A stretch of DNA of 64,000 bases from NCBI GenBank assembly GCA_964017125.1, contig OZ024902.1:55910791-55974790 (forward strand). Direction: 5' to 3'. Below the pieces are notes generated by a model. It worked only from the letters and a program-made list of their open reading frames with translations. It searched no databases and had not been told where the DNA came from. The stretch comes from Flabesymbios commensalis. Lineage: Eukaryota > Annelida > Polychaeta > Terebellida > Flabelligeridae. How positions within the stretch are numbered: position 1 is the first letter of the stretch; each line of letters begins with the position of its first letter. Position numbers and translations under genes: made by a program. Shown here piece after piece: positions 57,335 to 64,000 of the stretch.

Positions 57335-60300
57335 TCAACATGTGTTCCACGTTCTCACAGTTCCATTTAGAAATAATAGATTTTGTGTCGGAAGAGGTAT
57401 ATTCCTCTGGTTTGTGTTTTCCTGGTGGGTGGGGCTGCCACTGCTACTAGCATTGCTTCTTGTCTTTGCCATGGCAACTGTTTCAGACTCTCCCAACTAC
57501 AATATGAAAAAAAATATTGCACATTGGGATAAGCATGTGAAAACTAGGAACAATGCTAGTATTCTATTAGAATAAAAGTGGGAGAAAAATTCCTTGAAGT
57601 TCAAAACAATTTGATTCTTGTTTGAAGGTAAGAGCTTCAATGGGAGTGAGTGCTCTTCTCATTAACAATCATTTTTGTACATTGCCTAGAGCTCATGTAA
57701 ACCTCTTTTTTGTTTATTTTTCCTTTGGGATAAGAGCAAATTAAATTTTGTTCTTGGACCAGCTAAAAATGTAGACGAGCAATTTTTATTATTAATTTGT
57801 TTCATACATGATGGACCGGTGGCACATGGACAAAACAGTGTTAAAAATAAATGTGGATAGGATAAACATCAAATACAATACGATTGTTGCAGATTAAATA
57901 AGTGTGTATTAACACTGCAATATTAAATGGAATACGGTAGTGCCTTTACCTTGAATTGTGATATGAAGTCAAGAAGATGGTCTGCCAGTTTTTTACTTGA
58001 ATGTGACAATGCATCCAGGCTGCAACAAATATTCTCATATTGAAGATTTAATACAAACCTAACATTGGGGATACAGAACAAAGATATATTTATTGATGTG
58101 CTGACATGATAGGTATAAAACAATATTCTAGTTATAATTCACAAAAAAAACATTCTTTTACATTTCACAAAAACAACCTGACAAATGTAGAAGATGATGT
58201 AACTTATGTCTGCATATTTGGCAAAATTATTAGATGACACATGTGAGATACCATATTTGACAAATAGAGCATTGATATTACCTTAAATATAAAAAAATAT
58301 TAAATAGTGCATATATACCATGGCAGACCCTAGACTCATGCACCCCTAAACCTTGATTTTTTTCTTTTATTTAAAGCTGATATTTCTTACACAATTGCAA
58401 GCTTCATATGAATAAAAAACTTTTTGGTTTTAATTAGCAATTGGTGCTTTATTTCAGATGTGAATCTGCACAATTGATCAATTCTTAGAAATGGAATGGC
58501 CTTGCAAATCAAAGAACCATGCCCTCACCGAGATAACTAAAGACTCATTTGGTGGGAAATTTCTATTGTGAGAAGTATAGAATGTAGCAATTAAAATCCA
58601 TCCCCTTAATATAGTGCCCCTAGTAATATAGTGCTTCATGTCACTATAATCATGACAACAGGTAAATGTTCTATTTTCACTCTGGACAAACCCTTTATAT
58701 TTGTAAGCTGAAAAGACATTTAATTAAGACGCCACTTAATGCTGCACACTGTGTGTATGGCTGTTGTCATGGTTGTTGTCCTTCTGGCAGCCAATCAGTG
58801 GGCTGCCAAGCCAATGTCAATGCATGTACAGTACATGTGAGCTACATACCAGCACTCATAATCAATCAAATCTTTTGTCTCATTCAACTTCACTTAATTT
58901 TTTGTATATAGACTATTTTTGCTTTTATCAGTGTTATACCAACATGTATCAAAATGTACTTTAAAAGACACAACAGTTTTGATTATTTCTGTTAACTTAT
59001 GATGTGAATCTGGTGAAAACGGAGATTTTTAGAAATATCCTGAATGTTTTGGTTCGGCTTACATAGTAGCTCCTAATGCAGTCCCACAGTGAATTGTTAC
59101 GTAATCCAATTTTTGAGAATTTCATTGTATCTTTGCTTTAAAAAACAGTTCAAAATGAACCCTTTTACCACTAAAGTACATTTTGGTCACAGAGTGGTGA
59201 AAGAGGTAACAAGGCCTGTCGGCGACGGAAAAAGGCCTCAGCCTGTAATCATCGTTTAAAAGTGAAAATCATTTGAAACAAGAGCACATTCGACAATAGC
59301 CCGCCGCGATTATTGAAATTGTCTGTCGGCCATTTCGAATTTGATCAAGTTTAATTTTTTATGGTATATCTCTAACTGAAACTGCACATTTTGTTCTATA
59401 GTAATGGTCTAGCTATCTTGTCCAGTTTTTCAGATATCACGCATATTAAAAAAATAATTGCCGATATTCAGACATTTTGGCAACCGTGACCTAGTTTCTG
59501 TCTGAATCTTGCCAAATTTCAAACTTATTCGAGCAATTAGTAAAATAGATATAAATTGGTATAAATTTTGGAGCGATACATAAAAAAATGTTGAGTAAAT
59601 CGCGTTAACGAGAAAATTTGACGATCGGAAGTGGCCGCAGGTCGGCCATTTTTAATTTTATCATGTTAAAATTTTTCATGGTATATCCCTACTTGGAACT
59701 GCACATTTTGTTTTATAGTAATAGTCTAGCTATCTGGTCCGGTTTTCCAGATATTACACATATTAAAAAAATAATGGCCGATAATCGGCCATTTTGGGCG
59801 CCATGACCTAGTTTCTGTCCACATCTTGCCCAATTTCGAACTCATCTGAGTTATCAGTGAAATGGATATCTGGTATAAATTTTGGAGCGAAACATAAAAA
59901 AATATTGAGTGAATCGCGTTAACGAGAAAATTTGACAATCGGAAGTGGCTGCAGGTCGGCCATTTTTAATTTTATCATGTTGAAATTTTTCATGGTATAT
60001 CCCTACCTGAAACTGCACATTTTGTTCTATAGTAATGGTCTAGCTATCTGGTCTGGTTTTCCAGATATTACGCATTTAAAAAAAATTATGGCTGATAATC
60101 GACCATATTGGCCGCCATGACCTAGTTTCTGTCCGAATCTTGCCAAATTTCGAACTCATCCGAGCTATTAGTGGAATGGATATCTGGTATAAATTTTGGA
60201 GCGAAACATAAAAAAATGTTGAGTGAATCGCGTTAACGAGAAAATTTGACGATCTGAAGTGGCCGCAGGTCGGCCATTTTGAATTTTTTCATGTTGAAAT

Positions 60301-63300
60301 TTTTTATGGTATATCCCTACCTGGAACTGCACATTTTGTTCTATAGTAATGGTCTAGCTATCTGGTCCGGTTTTCCAGATATTACACATATTAAAAAAAT
60401 AATGGCCGATAATCAGCCATTTTGGCCGCCATGACCTAGTTTTTGAAAGAATCTTGCCCAATTTCGAACTCATCCGAGCTATTAGTGAAATGGATATCTG
60501 GTATAAATTCTGGAGTGAAACATAAAAAATGGTTGAGTGAATCACGTTAACAAGAAAAATTGTCGATCGAAAAAAAATCAAGGTCATAGGGGTCACGGAA
60601 AGGTCAAATGTGAAATTAGTCAAGCTTTAGTCATAATTAACCTGTATGTGAAGTTTAATGTGCATTGCAGTTATGCGGAACAAGTTATAGTTCTAAAAAG
60701 TGGCGGACAGACGGACGGACGGACGGACGGACGGACGGACGGACGGACGGACGGACGTGCCTGGTGACGACAATAGGCATCCGCCAAAATTTTGGCTGAG
60801 GCCTAATAAAAACTGTCATCCTGTATTAATGTCAGTGTAAACCAGGTGAATACAAAAATATCACAGCTTAAGCAATTTTTTTTGTGTTACAATACAGGAT
60901 TTTATGTATTATTGCAGATGTAAAAAAAAAAATTGGCTTGTTCACCTGTTATTGCTAAACAGTCCCTGTGATGATATACGATCACACACTACTTGGTTAA
61001 CATGTGCATCAAATAAGGGTACACCATAGCTGCAGTCGAGCAGCATCCAGTCAGTGTCAGTGTTTGTTTGTCCAGTTACAGGCTCCGTGTGATGTGTTTC
61101 CTTGTTCTCACCAACATCCAGCGTCAGAAGAGCACGATCTAACCCACCTCGTTTACCATGGTCACTTTGCTGCATGTTTAATTCTAATGAATCTAATTCA
61201 GAAGCTAGAACTTTAGCTGAATCAGAGTCGTGTATGCCGTTCTTAGGCCCGGGACTGGGGCTATGTGAGGCACTGACGTTACGATATTCAGGAGAGACTG
61301 AGGGCAGTGATTTAGTTTTCTGAAATGTTTGTGGTTCTCCAGTACATAGCAACGTGATATAGCCACATGTGTGTTGTAAGTCTAGGTTGGCGGCAAGTAA
61401 CTGAACGGCAGTGTGCTGACTTAGGCAGTTTTCTGTCAACAGTCAAGAACATTAGGCAATGTATGGTGGATTATGTGACTACATGTATCACTAATAAATG
61501 TTGTCCCTCTTGGATATGAAAGGGTGTACATGTATTTGTCACTTTACAATGAGGCAGATACACCCTTTCATATCTAAGGAGGTAGATGTGCTAAACAGCC
61601 ACTTTGTAAAGTGGAAGTTCAACACCTTGCAACTCCAATGGGACGATATAATTGCTACAGGAATAACACGAGTCATTAATTATGGTCAGCTTCTACATGT
61701 TCATTTAACAGAGCAATTTACAAACAAGGCAGCATTGCGACATAATCCCTTGTAGACGGAGCAAATTAGAATAAGGATTAGTGACATTTAGTACATGTAT
61801 GTATCAGTCAGTGTTGCCTGTGATCACATGGCCCCATATAAAAAGAACTGGTTTAGTTTTAAAATATGTGATATTACCATCAGTTTGTCAGGTTAAGATG
61901 GGCATATATGCTATTTGTTGCCCTATTTTATACATCAGTTAATAATGTTATTACACATGAATGAATTTATAAATGGAGTTGAAGGACAGTTTATGATAAT
62001 TTACATAAGTTCAGCTATCATTCAATGTTTAGTAGTGAGATGGTATTAGAATCGCAGTGACACTGACAATAAATCACTGCCATCATCAACTGGTTGTTAA
62101 ATTAAACATCAAAATAGTTTTAAAAAAACACTATTTGTAATACATATAGATAGTATTTAGAAAAGCCATGTTATAAGCATCAAACATGTAAACAATAAAT
62201 AAATATCACAAAAAAGGCTTTTATAATACTTAAGTAATTGTGGATATAATTCCTGAAAATAGATCATTAAATCAGGAACAGTTCATTTGATGCTATGTCA
62301 TAAATCTCTATCAACAAATCGAACAAAGTATATTCAATATTTTCTATAAAAAAAGTCATTTTCAGTCTTAAAGTGACATATAGCTTAGATATACTGGTAA
62401 TCAAAATAGCTGAGCTTAAAAAATTACTTGCGACTGAGAAAAAAACTTAGCAGACAGATTAAGGCTAAATATGTCATGTTCTGCATGGATAACAACAAAT
62501 ATGTTTTGTAAAGTAACATAAAACATATACAGAGATCTTGATGTTCTATAATGATCTGTTCCCGAAAAATATGACAGAACTTCAGGCCAGACTGACTTTC
62601 AGAGCGCCCCCCCCCCCCCTATCAAGCAGTGATTAGACTGAATTTGATAAGAGTATATTTGACACATGTTTAGGTGGCTTATTGCTAACTTTCATTGTCA
62701 TTCTGTTATTTGACAGACGCCTTACAAACATGTTTTGCTCTAATGATCAAGTTTTAGTGTCATTTAGATACAGGATAAGTGTGGACATACGGTAAGTGTA
62801 AACTTATTAAGGTGTGCGCAGCATTATGCTGAATGCATCAAACAGCCATGCTTAACATATTCATGAGAACAGACAGCATTTATGCATTACCTAATCGGTT
62901 AATATACAGACCATATAGATTTCAAAATTGTGAGTAGCTATCTTGTTATAATGTTATGCCAAACATGCTAAGCCAAGCATTTTGGTACCTATAACATTAC
63001 AAAAGATAGATCGATTATTGCTTTCAAGCTTCCACTAGTGATCATGCTATGTCATTAGCAGACAATCAGTATTGTTTTGCTGGTGTCTCACAATCACAGG
63101 CTATAAATATACCGGCAATCAATTTAAATTAAATCTTGCATCTTATTTAATGTTTATCTTGCTGATCACGACTATTGTCGTTTTTAACCTGCTTTATTAG
63201 TCGACTAAATCACTGGTATTGGGGAAAAAATGTGTGTTCAATTATTACGATTTGCAAAAGATAGATCTGAAATTAAACAAATATGAGTGATTTTTACCCA

Positions 63301-64000
63301 CTTAAAGTTGTGGATGACGGTAGCGAGACACAAATTCAAGAGGGTGAAAATAAAAAAATAGCAGGATGAGGGGTAATAATAAATCAGGAGTAATACACGG
63401 ACCTAAAAACCTGGGGAGTAAAAAACATGAGCAGGTGCGTGTAAAGTGATTTCTCATTGACCTGTAATCTGGTATACTTATATTTACTTTTTTCATTTGA
63501 AACAGGAATTGCTAGCTCAAATGAGGATTTTTTTAATCTGTTTGAATTATTAGACATAACCATGTTAATGCAGCTATGTTACGAAATTGAATGTTATTTT
63601 ATTTGGCTTGGAACTTGCCTGAGAAGTACATAAATGTAAGTTACTTACCTTTATCATCATCTTTTACAAGCGGGAATGGAACAAATGCTGTTTGTCCTTC
63701 ATTATTATGCCAACCGTGACCCTAATAATCAGAAAAAGATTCAATCAGGCCACAAAAATTTAATCCATAATTCATGGACATTGATCCTAAAAAATATAGA
63801 CGGAGCAGTATAACGATTGGTTCTAAAGTCTGCTAATATCTAAGATATTGGTCTTTCATCTTGCGGCCAGTGGCATTCAGCTTGATACTATACTAACCTG
63901 CACCAGAACTGATGAATGCTGCAAGGCATCGTTTAGGGTTAGAAGGATGTTGGAGGTTGCTATGACAGCAGGGTCATGTCCCCACGTTGTGATGAGTAAT
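57335..64000 (-). CDS. FAM91A1: FAM91A1, C-terminal exons (partial, runs off right edge)
   Basis: Exons in transcript order: 64000-63898 (partial), 63721-63649, 61432-60946, 58019-57950, 57496-57335. Introns are GT-AG with matching phases (0, 1, 2, 0), giving 297 residues and a TGA at 57337-57335. Motifs match the end of human FAM91A1: [12 protein letters not shown] and [23 protein letters not shown] and [68 protein letters not shown]91A1 is a cytosolic partner of WDR11 and TBC1D23 in tethering AP-1 vesicles to trans-Golgi golgins. Exon 3 carries a long, poorly conserved Ser/Asp-rich linker, as in vertebrates. The tail ends shortly after [10 protein letters not shown], shorter than the human end. 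Confidence 0.92.
58020..59232. other. FAM91A1 intron, no repeat recognised
   Basis: First part of the intron between the 61432-60946 and 58019-57950 exons. AT-rich, with no independent gene seen. Confidence 0.5.
59233..60804 (-). mobile_element. Minisatellite-cored element, family B, copy 2, with 314-bp array
   Basis: AGGCCTCAGCC (59233) and GGCTGAGGCCT (ending 60804) are terminal inverted repeats. On the - strand it starts with CAAAATTTTGGCGGATGCC, then a CGTCCGTC microsatellite, then a tandem array. Position-equivalent sites recur at 59611, 59925, 60239 and 60553, an exact 314-bp period. It ends near ATAGCCCGCC and ACGATGATTACAGGCTGAG. It lies in a FAM91A1 intron. Confidence 0.8.
60708..60758. 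repeat. (ACGG)n microsatellite within family B element
   Basis: About eleven to twelve GGAC units close to the terminus of family B copy 2. The same position in copy 1 holds a shorter, impure CGTCCGTC run (24107-24132). Confidence 0.92.
60946..61432 (-). CDS. FAM91A1: FAM91A1 exon with conserved core and variable linker
   Basis: 487 bp, entered in phase 1 after a TGTTGACAG acceptor and leaving in phase 2 at AACAG|GTGAAC. It begins [20 protein letters not shown] and ends [10 protein letters not shown]. The conserved ends ([25 protein letters not shown]) flank about 80 residues of low-complexity, acidic, probably disordered linker. No methionine start is involved; upstream sequence in the same frame is intron. 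Confidence 0.9.
61506..61580. repeat. Inverted repeat of about 19-bp arms in FAM91A1 intron
   Basis: TTGGATATGAAAGGGTGTAC at the left is complementary to ATACACCCTTTCATATCTAA at the right, about 35 bp apart. Further complementary pieces (CACTTTACAATG and CACTTTGTAAAGTGG) follow, so this may be the core of a MITE reaching to about 61620. Confidence 0.65.
61621..63296. other. FAM91A1 intron, no gene recognised
   Basis: AT-rich, with one C-run near 62606-62619. No further exon is needed here: the phases of the flanking exons join directly. Confidence 0.55.
63297..63344. repeat. CACTTGAAGTTGTG hairpin family, fifth copy
   Basis: CCCACTTAAAGTTGTGGATG pairs with CACAAATTCAAGAGGG. Upstream flank at about 63160-63225 (CTGATCACGACTATTGTCG, ATCACTGGTATTGGG) matches that of the 27295 copy. 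Confidence 0.7.

Noticed and set aside
57321-57575. Plus-strand 84-codon frame with a hydrophobic segment ([16 protein letters not shown])
   Set aside because: It is the complement of the last FAM91A1 exon, whose frame, acceptor and protein match are convincing.
61498-61755. 85-codon plus-strand frame in a FAM91A1 intron
   Set aside because: It runs through an inverted-repeat (MITE-like) segment and resembles no protein I know.
1-64000. CRISPR arrays, bacterial operons, rRNA genes
   Set aside because: The regular repeats have units of 49 to 1,180 bp without unique spacers; coding genes are spliced and animal-like; no rRNA sequence was recognised.
1-64000. Endogenous retroviruses, LTR elements, Polintons
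   Set aside because: No long terminal direct repeats, gag/pol/env, capsid or polymerase-like motifs were seen; the only retroelement pieces are LINE tails and a SINE.

Overview
This is animal nuclear DNA. It is AT-rich and carries two spliced genes with GT-AG introns and many short non-autonomous mobile elements; no bacterial or organellar genes are visible. Conserved vertebrate-like proteins combined with marine-invertebrate-type repeats (ATGGCCG-rich minisatellite arrays, ACGG microsatellites, CCCAGCA palindromes) suggest an invertebrate deuterostome, possibly an echinoderm or hemichordate. That placement is inference and is weak.

Two genes can be read exon by exon. HECTD3 (HECT-type E3 ubiquitin ligase, DOC plus HECT domains) lies on the + strand at 14689-38939. 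Its 18 coding exons sum to 2,520 bp, exactly 840 codons with the stop. The 3' part of FAM91A1 (WDR11-complex / TBC1D23-linked trafficking factor) lies on the - strand from the right edge to 57335, in five exons. The genes converge tail to tail across about 18 kb of repeats.

Layout. 1-4670: unrecognised sequence with small tandem and inverted repeats. 4669-9937: a 5.3-kb minisatellite-cored element containing a 1,180-bp unit in triplicate, each unit carrying the same 5'-truncated CR1/L2-like LINE tail. 10150-13360: a decayed hAT transposon (- strand) interrupted by a 1.27-kb insertion. 14689-38939: HECTD3, whose introns hold most of the small elements. 39926-40301: a long-armed MITE in the probable HECTD3 3' UTR. 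40653-44032: a 3.4-kb element with about 65-bp terminal inverted repeats. 44474-46060: another minisatellite-type element with an inserted two-part tRNA-derived SINE. 46-53 kb: little recognisable except small MITEs and tandem repeats. 52930-55404: a second, inverted copy of the 4669-9937 element, without the LINE and without the triplication. 56353-56785 and 59233-60804: elements of a third minisatellite family, the latter with an exact 314-bp period and an ACGG-type microsatellite.

The main novelty is a set of related dispersed elements. They share a C-rich 5' hairpin, a core of 140- or 314-bp tandem units with an ATGGCCG...CGGCCAT palindrome, and a 3' end closing on CTTGT. They resemble the bivalve 'pearl' / Helentron-associated (HINE) elements in structure, but I cannot prove that affiliation here. 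No retrovirus, LTR element, Polinton or toxin gene was recognised.
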